A stretch of 36,041 bases of DNA from Gammaproteobacteria bacterium. GTDB lineage: Bacteria; Pseudomonadota; Gammaproteobacteria; UBA4575. The notes under the pieces are model-generated. The model ran no database searches. It worked only from the letters and a program-made list of their open reading frames with translations, and was not told the origin of the DNA. Below, piece by piece: positions 1 to 8,917 of this stretch; within the stretch, counting starts at the first letter, position 1; every line of letters begins with the position of its first letter. Both the position numbers and the translations under genes were made by a program. The stretch covers positions 1 through 36,041 of the forward strand of contig WTFY01000005.1 of NCBI GenBank assembly GCA_011523795.1, given 5' to 3'.

Positions 1-642
1 AATGGTGGTAATGGTGCTGCTGCAACGCTTATGGCGACTACGGATGCTGCGCCACCGCCACGTGTAGCGCCAGTAATCCCATGGGTGCTTGGCAGGGTGC
101 GCTCATCGGGCGTGGATGTGTTATGGGATTACGAGAATACAATCGGAGAGCCATCAACGCACGCCGAGTATCGTATAGATTCAGGTCGCTGGACAAGGTT
201 AGATGCATCTACCAACAGAAGAGTATCTCTAACTGTTAGGAACAAATCGACTTACACTGTTTCTGTGCGAGGAGTTAACACTACCCACAACCTAACTGGC
301 AATGCGGTTACAATAAACGTTCTTAATCCAGCTGAAACAGCGTCGAGTGCACCCGCCAGTATTAACGCAGGGCCTCGGGCTGGCGGGCAAGGCGGTGGGG
401 TGAACTACCGCGTTGCGTGGAGTAATGTTTCTAGTTCAGCAGGGACTCGGACGCGCTGGGAGTATAGACACGGTAGTGCGTCGTTAAGCGGTTGGATGTC
501 GCTGAGTGCCAGCGCTAATCGCATTCTTGATTTTGCAAACTTAACGCCAAGCACCTACTATGAAGTTCAGGTTAGAGAGGTGACCAATGTTGAGTTTGGA
601 GCGGCAGCTATACTTAAGTTTAGGGTTGAGCCGTTAACATGA
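1..642 (+). CDS. 3' part of the FN3-repeat tail protein that starts at 33857
   Basis: This is the C-terminal end of the gene cut by the window edges. The reading frame is open from base 1, and an ATG at 31 is only an internal Met. Bases 1-46 equal bases 35996-36041, and the frame entering from the right end continues here without a stop, so the whole protein is 926 residues. This part holds about two fibronectin type III-like domains, seen as beta-rich segments with the recurring ending 'Y.V.VR.V.N' at about 85 and 180 residues from the first Met. FN3 repeats in phage tails usually serve as surface-binding or spacer modules. The stop TGA overlaps the ATG of the next gene (ATGA at 639-642), which indicates translational coupling in the tail operon. 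Confidence 0.9.
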   Translation, partial: NGGNGAAATLMATTDAAPPPRVAPVIPWVLGRVRSSGVDVLWDYENTIGEPSTHAEYRIDSGRWTRLDASTNRRVSLTVRNKSTYTVSVRGVNTTHNLTGNAVTINVLNPAETASSAPASINAGPRAGGQGGGVNYRVAWSNVSSSAGTRTRWEYRHGSASLSGWMSLSASANRILDFANLTPSTYYEVQVREVTNVEFGAAAILKFRVEPLT

Positions 643-3284
643 GTTGGCAAACCGTATTAGATCAGATCAAGACTAGCACGCCTAAACGACTACAGTTTGA
701 GCGAGTAACTCCACCTGCCAATCAGTCATTCATCACTGATGTCTATGGCACAAAGTGGGTGCAGGGCACGTATATGGAGCTTGATCGTGGTCAACGCTCT
801 TACCTCTCTGTCGGTGAGGATAGGGATGGAGCGCAATTCATCCGCTCAACGCCTTACGACCCACTAGTAGCTCACGCTGCGGTGAAACGCAGCATTGATG
901 CGGTAGAGACTTATCGGCAAAGCCTTGGCTACCAACGCCCGCAAGGTGAGAGCTTGGTGGGCTGGGTGAGATATGATCAATCTACGCCATGGCCTAATGA
1001 CCGTGATTATCCCGTTGTCCCTGGCGGCACTACGCGTGCTGGGATTGACTACCGCAAGCTTGATAGTGTCTTTGTCGATGCGTTCACCGCTTGGTGTGGT
1101 TACTACTTTGATCGCATCACCAAGGTCTTTGGCAATCAAGTCGCTGATCCTATCCCTAGAGGCCTTGATGCTCGTGGTTGGTATGACTTTAGCTTCGGCG
1201 GCACACCTGCAATCTCCTATGAGGAGGCACGGTTGTGGCACGAGAACTGGGTCAACACTTACATCAACGAAAATCCTAACACCGCTGACGGCCAGCCTTA
1301 CCCATTCAAGGACTCACAGCAGGCCACTGCTGGGATTATGCAATATCTCTTCAAGTGCACACAGCGGCTACTCCAGTATCTGCAACAGTACCTTGAGTGC
1401 ACAGCGCAGTGGGAGATTAGCTACTATGAGCTAACCAAGCTAGTTGGTACTGATGAGTTGCAGGAGCTAACAGGCAATCTCTTGGTAGCCAGTCATACCA
1501 AGACATTGACGGCAGCGATGAATGCGGTGCTTTACGGCATCTATCACTACAAGCAACAGATAGAGAATATCGACACACCAGCAACTGTGTTGATTGCTTG
1601 GCGTGAGTTAGGACATTATCTATCGTTTGATTCGTTCTGGGCACGGACAGACGTTGTGCCAGTTGCGTTAGCGAGGCTACACCTACCGCACTGGGAGAAC
1701 GATGACTTCTTCTATGACCTCCGTCGTATCGGTATCGCCATCGGCGAGGTCGCCTTACGACAGACCTTCTACACAGGCGCAGTAGGCATCTGCAACGGTG
1801 AGGTCAACGCTATCCACTCACTCGCTTTCAATGACATTGAGCTACCAGAGCAGTTGTTCAGCGAAGGTGTTAATGAGTGTTACTACCCACTCATGTTTGG
1901 TGGGTTTGATAACGGCAATGGTGGCGTTGGTAGTCGTGACAATCGCAGCATTAACTTAAGCTTCGGTGGCGACAGTCAAGTCATCCTTGACACTGCAACC
2001 GATCAGCCTCGCAACCCCTACCATTACAGGCGTGTAGCCTGCCTGACATTTGATAAATATAACCTCGGTGGCTTTGATAGCCCGCCGAATGTAGCAGCGT
2101 TAGTAACTCGGATACCAACAGACTGGCAACCACGCTACGCTACAATCACGACAACCGTGCCTGACCGACTACCACATAACCTCTACATCGTAATCAAATA
2201 CACAAACAACGATGCCAAGACTCAACAGGTGCTACAGTATCTGCAACGGGTATGCACTGTGCAGCAGATGGTCAAGATAGGCGACACTATCCTAACACAG
2301 CAAGCCTTCCAAGCGGTGGACTTCCACAGCCTTCTGTGGGAAGACTCGTTGCCAGCGTCAGCAGCAGAGCCAACACTAGTGCCGATCGACGGCATTGATA
2401 TAGATAGCATTGGTGATGTGCGAGAATGGATACGCACATGGGCGCGTTCTGAACGCCTTGCTATTAGCGGGCTTGGCAGTGTCTATACTTACAACCCTGT
2501 GCACATGTTACGGTTGGTGTTGATCGACGCGTACCGTGGCTTTGCTCGGAAGACATCCATCATTGACGAGACTAGCTTTGCCATCGCTGCTAGGACAGTC
2601 TACACCGAGAAGCTCGGCGCTAACTTCGCTAACGCTGGTGGTGCTAGTGCTGATCAGCTGTTTGCAATGTTGCGGGACTATCTGAATGCTGCGGTCTACT
2701 ATGACAACCATAGTGATGCTATTAAAATCAAGCTGATCAGAGCTGACTATGACGTTAATGCTATCTATCCTTTAAATGAAACTAACGTCTCACAGATAAG
2801 CTCATATCAACGTAACTACAACGTTAAAGCGACCAGTGCTCTGACGCTGAACTATAGAGATGTCTATGACCAGCCACAGTCGGTAACCCTGACTGCACCT
2901 AACTTTAAGGCGACATCAGCATCAACAGCAATCAACTATGCTTGCTGCCCTGATGAACGCACGGCAATTGAGGTGGCGAGTCGAGAGCTGGCGATTGCTA
3001 ATAACTCGCCATTGTCATTCAACGTAACCGTGTCTGCCAGCACTGCTAAAAACTTCAACGTTGGTGATGCGGTAAAGGTCTCGTGGGTAGCGCAACGGAT
3101 AGATGAGCTAGTGATGCGAGTAACCAACATTCAGCTACAGCCGAATGACCATGTAGTGGTAAACTTGATACAAGAGATATTCATTCAGCCAACACAACAG
3201 TTAGTCGAGGAACAAGAACATACGACTTCACAGAGTGCCCGTCGTGGCTGGGGTAGAGCGTGGGGTAGAAACTTCGGGGGATAG
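639..3284 (+). CDS. Large tail hub / tail-tip protein
   Basis: An 881-residue protein in the distal tail block. It follows the BR0599/FN3 gene by an ATGA overlap and precedes the fibre genes, where siphophages and gene transfer agents place the hub or host-specificity protein. The C-terminal third (about residues 690-850) is beta-rich and resembles hub proteins: a 'YQRNYNVKATSALTLNYRD' strand, a segment with 'CCPDERTAIEVASREL', then 'FNVGDAVKVSWVAQRID..VMRVTNIQL'. That order (transition strands, an ERT.A...A.REL helix, GD.V.V) is typical of phage-tail hub C-termini. The last 15 residues are Trp/Gly/Arg rich (GWGRAWGRNFGG) and resemble a short stretch in the 6580-8415 gene. The exact family is not certain; the distal tail role is likely. 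Confidence 0.75.
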   Translation: MSWQTVLDQIKTSTPKRLQFERVTPPANQSFITDVYGTKWVQGTYMELDRGQRSYLSVGEDRDGAQFIRSTPYDPLVAHAAVKRSIDAVETYRQSLGYQRPQGESLVGWVRYDQSTPWPNDRDYPVVPGGTTRAGIDYRKLDSVFVDAFTAWCGYYFDRITKVFGNQVADPIPRGLDARGWYDFSFGGTPAISYEEARLWHENWVNTYINENPNTADGQPYPFKDSQQATAGIMQYLFKCTQRLLQYLQQYLECTAQWEISYYELTKLVGTDELQELTGNLLVASHTKTLTAAMNAVLYGIYHYKQQIENIDTPATVLIAWRELGHYLSFDSFWARTDVVPVALARLHLPHWENDDFFYDLRRIGIAIGEVALRQTFYTGAVGICNGEVNAIHSLAFNDIELPEQLFSEGVNECYYPLMFGGFDNGNGGVGSRDNRSINLSFGGDSQVILDTATDQPRNPYHYRRVACLTFDKYNLGGFDSPPNVAALVTRIPTDWQPRYATITTTVPDRLPHNLYIVIKYTNNDAKTQQVLQYLQRVCTVQQMVKIGDTILTQQAFQAVDFHSLLWEDSLPASAAEPTLVPIDGIDIDSIGDVREWIRTWARSERLAISGLGSVYTYNPVHMLRLVLIDAYRGFARKTSIIDETSFAIAARTVYTEKLGANFANAGGASADQLFAMLRDYLNAAVYYDNHSDAIKIKLIRADYDVNAIYPLNETNVSQISSYQRNYNVKATSALTLNYRDVYDQPQSVTLTAPNFKATSASTAINYACCPDERTAIEVASRELAIANNSPLSFNVTVSASTAKNFNVGDAVKVSWVAQRIDELVMRVTNIQLQPNDHVVVNLIQEIFIQPTQQLVEEQEHTTSQSARRGWGRAWGRNFGG

Positions 3285-3287
3285 ATA

Positions 3288-4844
3288 ATGCCAACTACTA
3301 ACGCCCGCACAGGCATAACGTCTGGTTATCTACAAGACGAGGATGGCTGGACTGCCAGCATGAACGAGAACTTGGTGAGGATGTCGAGGCTGGGTATAGG
3401 CCCCAACGCAATCTCGCATGGGCTTACTGCACCACCTAGCTCATCCACACCGACTAATGGCGACACTTACATCGTTGCTAATGCTAACGCTAGTGGGGCC
3501 TGGAGCGGTCAAGAGAACAACATCGCTTACTACACAACTAGCTGGGCGTTTTATGAGCCTTTCAGAGGTCTGATGTTCTATGTCGCTAGCAGTCAGACCT
3601 TGCTTGTTTATGATGGTAGCGGTTGGATAACCGCAGTGCGCAATTCGCCTTCGAGCAACGTATCAGCAAGTCGTTTTGCGTCTTTGCTTACGGATGAGTA
3701 TAGAGGCTCAAGCGGTGGAGAGCTTGGCGCAGAAGACCGTCGTGTGCTAGACTTTTTAAAAGCAAAGTTAAGCGGCACGGCGAGTAAAGATGTTTTGCGA
3801 ATAGCAAACGTAACGCCAAACGGCATCTACCATACTTTCACTGGCGCTCAAGGAAGGGTAAACAAAGAAGCATTTGTAACTTCGCCTTACGTGTTGACGG
3901 GCGGCACGATGATCCCAGACGTGGCGGAGATTTATGCTGGACGCGGCACTGGCATCTATGGAGCGCTTACAGTTACTAACGCTACATATCCGACTCGGTT
4001 GCTTATCTGTATGCGTTATCAACGTCAGGACATCTCTATAGATGAAGATGTCATTGATGTAACAACCGCCGCAAAGGGAGAGGTGGTGCGTTGCACTGCA
4101 GGTGCGATTAACATCCACGAAACCAATACTACCGCTACGGTTACCAAGGCAGTAACAGGCACGCTATTCGCTAATCGTGAGAAGTTGCCTGTGGATGCGT
4201 CAGGCCCGCAACAAACGATCGCCGTATTGCCCGCGGACTTTCCGCCGAGAAATGGTGAAGTTACATTGCATATCATTGCTGATGGTGCAGACTACGCTTA
4301 TCCGTTTACAATCCCATCGATCGCTAGCAATCAAGCGGGCGCGTTGATTCACACTGAGCAACTGATTGATGGTAATTATTGGAGCGTTGAGTGGAGCTAT
4401 ACTTTGTCTGGCCGGCAACTTATCTTAACAACGCGCACAAATGAACCACACACTTATCCGTTAGCGTTCCGTCTAGAGTATTCGGGCATGGCGACAGTTA
4501 CGGAGCATAGCAATCCGGGTGAGACAAAGATCACTGATTTTAATTCTAACGCAATCGTTAATCTTGCAGTATTGGTCGATGGCTCAAACACAAGTGCCGC
4601 AAAGGTTACAGCGAGTGCAGGCAACGGTGTAGTTAGTCGCACGTTTGGTGTTGGTGCAGTGCCGACACAAATTGTGATCGGCGGGCGCAGCAGCATAATT
4701 CAGTCATTGTTTGTTGGCACTGCGACAGCGGACTTTGACACTAAGTTGCTTGACTCAATTGCGCTTGGTTGGCCAGTTGATGGCGGTGCGCCTGAAAATA
4801 TTATTAACCGTAGCGGTAGTGCTACAGGACTGACATTTAGCTGA
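3288..4844 (+). CDS. DUF2793-containing tail fibre / receptor-binding protein
   Basis: A 518-residue protein. Residues about 15-115 match the DUF2793 pattern found in tail proteins of many alphaproteobacterial phages: an N-terminal 'YLQ..DGW....NENLVRMSRL', then 'PTNGDTYIV.....GAWSGQENNIAYYTTSWAFYEPFRGLMFYV', then 'LLVYDGSGWI'. The remaining 400 residues are beta-rich, unrecognised and low in Cys, as in fibre shafts and tips. The gene starts three bases after the hub stop, and its stop shares bases with the next ATG (TGATG). A receptor-binding or fibre role is inferred from domain and position. Confidence 0.75.
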   Translation: MPTTNARTGITSGYLQDEDGWTASMNENLVRMSRLGIGPNAISHGLTAPPSSSTPTNGDTYIVANANASGAWSGQENNIAYYTTSWAFYEPFRGLMFYVASSQTLLVYDGSGWITAVRNSPSSNVSASRFASLLTDEYRGSSGGELGAEDRRVLDFLKAKLSGTASKDVLRIANVTPNGIYHTFTGAQGRVNKEAFVTSPYVLTGGTMIPDVAEIYAGRGTGIYGALTVTNATYPTRLLICMRYQRQDISIDEDVIDVTTAAKGEVVRCTAGAINIHETNTTATVTKAVTGTLFANREKLPVDASGPQQTIAVLPADFPPRNGEVTLHIIADGADYAYPFTIPSIASNQAGALIHTEQLIDGNYWSVEWSYTLSGRQLILTTRTNEPHTYPLAFRLEYSGMATVTEHSNPGETKITDFNSNAIVNLAVLVDGSNTSAAKVTASAGNGVVSRTFGVGAVPTQIVIGGRSSIIQSLFVGTATADFDTKLLDSIALGWPVDGGAPENIINRSGSATGLTFS

Positions 4845-4981
4845 TGGTTACTGCAGGAGTATTAACATGTGTAGTGCTGTTGCTCTGGGTATGCGCCAAA
4901 CTAGAGCGACTTGACGGTCGGCTTGAAACCCTTGAGCAGACAGCGGTGCGCTGGGGAGAGGGCAATACCAACAAATGGTAG
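4844..4981 (+). CDS. Small one-helix membrane protein (45 aa)
   Basis: A 45-residue gene below usual ORF cut-offs. Its ATG overlaps the stop of the DUF2793 gene (TGATG), a coupling arrangement seen throughout this genome. The product has a hydrophobic N-terminus (MVTAGVLTCVVLLLWVCAKL) long enough for one membrane helix. A charged amphipathic segment follows (ERLDGRLETLEQ, likely coiled coil), then a short polar tail ending in NKW. Type and size fit small holin- or antiholin-like or spanin-helper proteins placed among tail genes, but there is no specific family signature. The overlap and the clean helix/coiled-coil layout make it likely to be real. Confidence 0.65.
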   Translation: MVTAGVLTCVVLLLWVCAKLERLDGRLETLEQTAVRWGEGNTNKW

Positions 4982-5008
4982 ACGCTATGGAGAAAATGGA
5001 GAGAAAAC

Positions 5009-6577
5009 ATGGCTAGATACGATAGACGGTCGCAATATGACATCAATATATCAGCGTTACCAAACGCCACCATCAATGACATCGAGGTAACCCAGGGCTA
5101 TGCATGGGTAGTTACAGACACTCATCTCTACCGCCACAACCTTACATCTGGTCGTGGCGCAGGCACAGCGCTAAACACGCAGCTCACTACAGGTATTGGT
5201 AGTGCTCGGCGTATCACTAGCAGCTACGCTCATCTGTTTATAGTCTACTCCGAGACTGCGAATGGCGTTACTACTAACCGTGTTGAACGGCGTGCGTTAG
5301 CATCGCCAAACATCGTTGATCTAACGTGGACACTTGCGTACAAGTTTGATGGTGAATGGACATCTTACAACGCAGGTAACACAGCGATGATGCCTGTAGC
5401 GGGCATTGCTTACCGTGAGAGTGGTAACAGTTCAGGTTTATACATCACTTGTGGCGGCCCTACGGCTGGAGGCTACTTCGAGGGTGCTGCTTTCTCCTCG
5501 ATTGACGGAGTGCATAACACTGCTGCGCCACCGCTGGTTATCACCAATGTGGTCTATAACAACATTCGTGGCACGGTAGTCGCTGATAACAGATTATGGC
5601 GATCTTCGGTAAGTTCTAGTGCTCGTAACCTCACGGGCATGCAGTTTACTAATAATAATGCACCGCAGACTCGGCGGCAGCAGACGAGGGACAATAGCGA
5701 TCCACCACCCGCTGGTAGCATGGGGTTTGCTTTCTATCAAAGCTTTGCGTGGTTTGCCTCATCTGATGCTACCGATACGTCGTTGGTATGTTATCAGCTT
5801 GCCACCACGGAACTAACTACGCCGATCATCAACCCGATTGACAGACCTAGGTTTGGTAGTCGGTTAGTGCAGTACGACTTTAGTTTTAAAACGGAGGGCT
5901 CAAGCACAGTAAGAGGGCGCTGCGTTAGTGAGGGATATGCGTGGGTGTTAACTGATACACACCTGCATCGCCATCCGATTGCTTTGCGTGATGGTACAGG
6001 CACACCGCTTACAATACCTATCACCCCTGGCATTGGAGACGCTAGGCGCATCACTACTGATAACACACACTTGTTTATTGCTTACAGCACTACCTCTGGC
6101 ACAATCCAGAATAGAGTGGAGCGACGACCCCTAATTAATCCGACACAGGTAGCGTCTACATGGCGCATCACTTTCAGTAATTCGGGTAATTTTAGGGGGG
6201 CGACTGTAGTGCATAGAGCGTGTATCGGTATCGCTGCGGCAGCGGGTCAAGATAGGTTTTATATTACGTGTGCGAGGAGTGGCACTAATAACACTGATAA
6301 ATGGTGGATAGCTGCCTTTGATAAGGCGACAGGTACACACGATGCCCGCGTGTATACACGGGAACAATTCCGTTTTGATGGCTATTCCAGTCGCGGCATG
6401 ACAATTAATGGCAACCAACTTGTAGCGATTGGTAATAGATATTGGATTTGGTGGACAATAAACAACCGCCAGCTACAGTCTCGTCAAGACAACGACACTT
6501 ACGGCGGTGCAAGTCAAGGCGGCATTGGCAGCGAGAATGGTGTGTTATGGACTGGTAGTGTCAGCAATAGGTTTTAA
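5009..6577 (+). CDS. Tail-associated protein with two-fold internal duplication
   Basis: A 522-residue protein with GGAGA upstream of its ATG. It contains two copies of a roughly 210-residue unit. Residues 28-95 (QGYAWVVTDTHLYRH...GIGSARRIT...HLFIVYS...NRVERRAL) match residues about 307-378 (EGYAWVLTDTHLHRH...GIGDARRIT...HLFIAYS...NRVERRPL) almost position by position. The segments after each (FYITC/LYITC, then ...AAF..) also correspond. The short repeated strands with 'AW', 'HL' and 'LFI.YS' suggest beta-propeller blades, a fold used for ligand binding. The C-terminus ends WTGSVSNRF, similar to the end of the next gene's product. A receptor-binding or tail-fibre role is inferred from location; no named family is recognised. 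Confidence 0.65.
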   Translation: MARYDRRSQYDINISALPNATINDIEVTQGYAWVVTDTHLYRHNLTSGRGAGTALNTQLTTGIGSARRITSSYAHLFIVYSETANGVTTNRVERRALASPNIVDLTWTLAYKFDGEWTSYNAGNTAMMPVAGIAYRESGNSSGLYITCGGPTAGGYFEGAAFSSIDGVHNTAAPPLVITNVVYNNIRGTVVADNRLWRSSVSSSARNLTGMQFTNNNAPQTRRQQTRDNSDPPPAGSMGFAFYQSFAWFASSDATDTSLVCYQLATTELTTPIINPIDRPRFGSRLVQYDFSFKTEGSSTVRGRCVSEGYAWVLTDTHLHRHPIALRDGTGTPLTIPITPGIGDARRITTDNTHLFIAYSTTSGTIQNRVERRPLINPTQVASTWRITFSNSGNFRGATVVHRACIGIAAAAGQDRFYITCARSGTNNTDKWWIAAFDKATGTHDARVYTREQFRFDGYSSRGMTINGNQLVAIGNRYWIWWTINNRQLQSRQDNDTYGGASQGGIGSENGVLWTGSVSNRF

Positions 6578-6579
6578 AT

Positions 6580-8415
6580 ATGCCTACCTATCACTTTACA
6601 GCCTACCAGCTAGGCGAGTCTAGCAACCCCTTTCATAGCAACGATCCTGCGCTATCGGTAGCGGTAACACCTGAACGTTCTCTAGTCTATAACAACGCTA
6701 AAGTTTATTTTGAGATTGAGCTATCTAAACCCGTTGCGACAATGGCAGCGAGTGCCATCACAGTGTCGGCTGGTAGGGTGTCCGACTTCACAAAGATCAG
6801 CGACACCCTATATGGTGCGGTACTTACCCCACCTCTCGCAGGTAGTGGCACAATCACAATCAGCGTTACGCCTCGTGCAGCGTCAACCGATGGCTGGGGT
6901 AAGACGTGGGGTAAGGGCTGGGGTGGTAAGCTTGGCACGTCGCTTGGTGTAACTGCAACAGCGCAAGTGCGCCATGCTCCTGCGCCTAGCGTTTCTTACG
7001 ACTTTTTTGGTTATTATTTATCCGAGCCGTTAGATGTGTTCGGCGGTCAACCGCACCCGCTTGTAGCTAGCATCACGCCTGACTTTGAGCCAATCTATGC
7101 GGGCGGCAAGGTCAAGCTAGACATCATGTTCAATCGTGAGGTTGATGACTTTACGATTACAGACATTGCAACGACTGCTGGAGAGTTATCAAACTTTGCG
7201 GGTGAGGGTAACAACTACACCGTAGTCTGGACAGCACCGACTAGCCCGACGAGTGGGACAACGACTATCAGCATTCACCATGCGGGGGTGATGAACTTAA
7301 CCCGCACTGCGCATGTAGACGTGCACTGGCAGCCAACGATACCTGTTACGCACAACTTCTGGGGTTACTATCTAACTGTTCCAAATATGCCTCTGGGCGG
7401 TAACCTACCACCGATAACGGCAACGATAACGCCACAGCGCCCGATAGTGATTAGGGGTGCGCCCGTGATGGTGGACATTGTGTTCAGCGTGCCAGTAACC
7501 GACTTTACGATTGCTGACATTGCGGTGAGTGCTGGAGAGTTATCAGAGTTTACTGACGTTGAAAACGAGAACATCCACTACCAAGTTGTGCTTACACCGC
7601 CAGCAGTGGGCACAGGCACTATCACCATAACCGTTGCTATGAGCGGTGTCCAAGGTCTTGTCGCTGACATGACAGGACAACTTATTTACATTGCACCAAT
7701 TGAGTTTACTTCCGATTGGTATGCTCGCAAGATTACTTCTGGCAGGAGCACTCCTGCATCGCCGTTTGTTAACCCACCGCCTGCGCATGTAACCACAGGT
7801 GTAACTATTACACCGCGGCAGTCTACGGTAGTTACCAATGAAGTAGTGGTTGTGGACGTGGTATTCAGCAGGGCGGTTACTGACTTCACGCAAAGCGATA
7901 TGGTGTTATCTGCGGGAGCGACAATTGCTGCCTTCACTGGTGCAGGCGCTGTTTACGCTGTAGAGATACGTGCACCAAGTTCAGGTGAGGGTGTGATTGT
8001 TATCACTATCCCTGCGGGGTCGGTAACGGGATTGATAACCGACGCTGTTACGTCAATCCGCTATGAGCCTCCAGCACCAACCATTCTAGCGAGTATTACG
8101 TCTATTGAGCCAAGCGTTGCACCTGGTGGTCAGATACTGTTGACCATTACTTTCTCGGCGGCAGTAACAGGGTTAACGTTAAGCGACTTAACTACTGACT
8201 GCGGGGTCTTATCAAACTTACAAGGGAGTGGCGCTGTTTACACAGTCATACTCTCTGCGCCTGCTGGTATTACTATCACATTGCCACAACACAGTGTGCC
8301 CGAAGGCAATAGCGCTGCCTCTTACACTGTGCCACTTACGGGTGGGAGTGCTAGTTCAGAGGTTGCGATTAGGCGACGCTGGAGTGCGGGGGCAGTCTCA
8401 AGCAGGTTTACTTAA
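6580..8415 (+). CDS. Multi-Ig-like repeat tail adhesin
   Basis: A 611-residue protein of five tandem bacterial Ig-like domains. Each has the pattern '(I/V)TP......G..V..(D/E)I.F...V..(F/L)(T)..D(I/M/L)....G..S.F.G.G..Y.V...AP..G.(I)TI', starting near residues 25, 165, 280, 405 and 505. The first three domains are preceded by a related lead-in (YHF.AYQL, YDFFGYYL, HNFWGYYL). A Gly/Trp/Lys stretch (GWGKTWGKGWGGK) joins the first two domains. Domains of this kind form rigid stalks or bind cell surfaces in phage tails. It starts two bases after the previous stop, and its stop overlaps the next ATG (TAATG). One related Ig-like domain recurs in the 12534-13478 gene. Confidence 0.75.
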   Translation: MPTYHFTAYQLGESSNPFHSNDPALSVAVTPERSLVYNNAKVYFEIELSKPVATMAASAITVSAGRVSDFTKISDTLYGAVLTPPLAGSGTITISVTPRAASTDGWGKTWGKGWGGKLGTSLGVTATAQVRHAPAPSVSYDFFGYYLSEPLDVFGGQPHPLVASITPDFEPIYAGGKVKLDIMFNREVDDFTITDIATTAGELSNFAGEGNNYTVVWTAPTSPTSGTTTISIHHAGVMNLTRTAHVDVHWQPTIPVTHNFWGYYLTVPNMPLGGNLPPITATITPQRPIVIRGAPVMVDIVFSVPVTDFTIADIAVSAGELSEFTDVENENIHYQVVLTPPAVGTGTITITVAMSGVQGLVADMTGQLIYIAPIEFTSDWYARKITSGRSTPASPFVNPPPAHVTTGVTITPRQSTVVTNEVVVVDVVFSRAVTDFTQSDMVLSAGATIAAFTGAGAVYAVEIRAPSSGEGVIVITIPAGSVTGLITDAVTSIRYEPPAPTILASITSIEPSVAPGGQILLTITFSAAVTGLTLSDLTTDCGVLSNLQGSGAVYTVILSAPAGITITLPQHSVPEGNSAASYTVPLTGGSASSEVAIRRRWSAGAVSSRFT

Positions 8416-8645
8416 TGAAAGTCACTGACATCAACGATCACAAACGTAAGATTGGTAAGATTGCCTACGTTTATAAGTTAGAAGACCTTGACCAGTATGT
8501 TGTCGTTGGTAAACGTGTCGCTGATGAGCCGTGGGGTGAGGGTAGCTACGTGCGTTACCAATGCGGCACTAAGTTTGTCGTTGATAGCAAAGTGGAAGAT
8601 ATGCAAGCAGTAGTCCTCCGCGGCAAAATGGTCAAGCCCTCATAG
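8415..8645 (+). CDS. Small hypothetical protein at end of tail operon
   Basis: A 76-residue protein whose ATG overlaps the stop of the Ig-repeat adhesin (TAATG). It is mixed alpha/beta with charged residues (KVTDINDHKRKIGKIAYVYKLED...), without a signal peptide, membrane helix or known motif. The stretch 'YVVVGKRVADEPWGEGSYVRYQCGTKFVVDSK' suggests a small SH3- or OB-like beta barrel, but that is only an impression. It is the last gene of the rightward tail block and meets the leftward Cys-pair gene tail to tail with a 6-bp overlap. Confidence 0.6.
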   Translation: MKVTDINDHKRKIGKIAYVYKLEDLDQYVVVGKRVADEPWGEGSYVRYQCGTKFVVDSKVEDMQAVVLRGKMVKPS

Positions 8646-8879
8646 CCGTCTCTTCTCATAAGCCTCTCGCAACTGTTGCTGTTGGTCTTGATACGCAAGC
8701 TTCTTACGCAGTGAGTCTCGCATTGGCTTGTGTGCCTTTTGCCGTTTGCGATGGAACGCTGCGCAGCGATCTCTAAAGTTAAGTAGCTTACATGGATGGC
8801 AGTAGTGCGACAGTCGTGAGCTTCTAGGCGCTTTCTTACAGCGCTTACACAACTTACCTTTGTAAGGTGGATAGCCCAT
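8640..8879 (-). CDS. Small Cys-pair (zinc-ribbon-like) protein
   Basis: A 79-residue basic protein with two Cys pairs, CKRC (residues 11-14) and CHPC (27-30), spaced like a zinc ribbon, followed by a basic helical tail rich in Arg, Lys and Gln. Its arrangement resembles the oppositely oriented neighbour at 8915-9133 (C..C-K-x-R-x-C..C then basic residues), so the two may be diverged paralogues. No Shine-Dalgarno sequence is visible. The start codon lies inside an 8-bp inverted repeat that also contains the neighbour's start. The role is unknown; nucleic-acid binding would fit the composition. Confidence 0.55.
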   Translation of the reverse strand: MGYPPYKGKLCKRCKKAPRSSRLSHYCHPCKLLNFRDRCAAFHRKRQKAHKPMRDSLRKKLAYQDQQQQLREAYEKRRL

Positions 8880-8917
8880 AGTAACATTGTAAGCCAGTGT
8901 GTTAGCTTCTTACTATG
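8877..8917. repeat. 8-bp inverted repeat embracing two divergent start codons
   Basis: CATAGTAA at 8877-8884 and TTACTATG at 8910-8917 are exact reverse complements. Each arm contains the ATG of one of the divergent Cys-pair genes, so both genes start in the identical context TTACTATG. The pair could be an operator or a shared start context; a chance match cannot be excluded for 8 bp. Confidence 0.5.
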
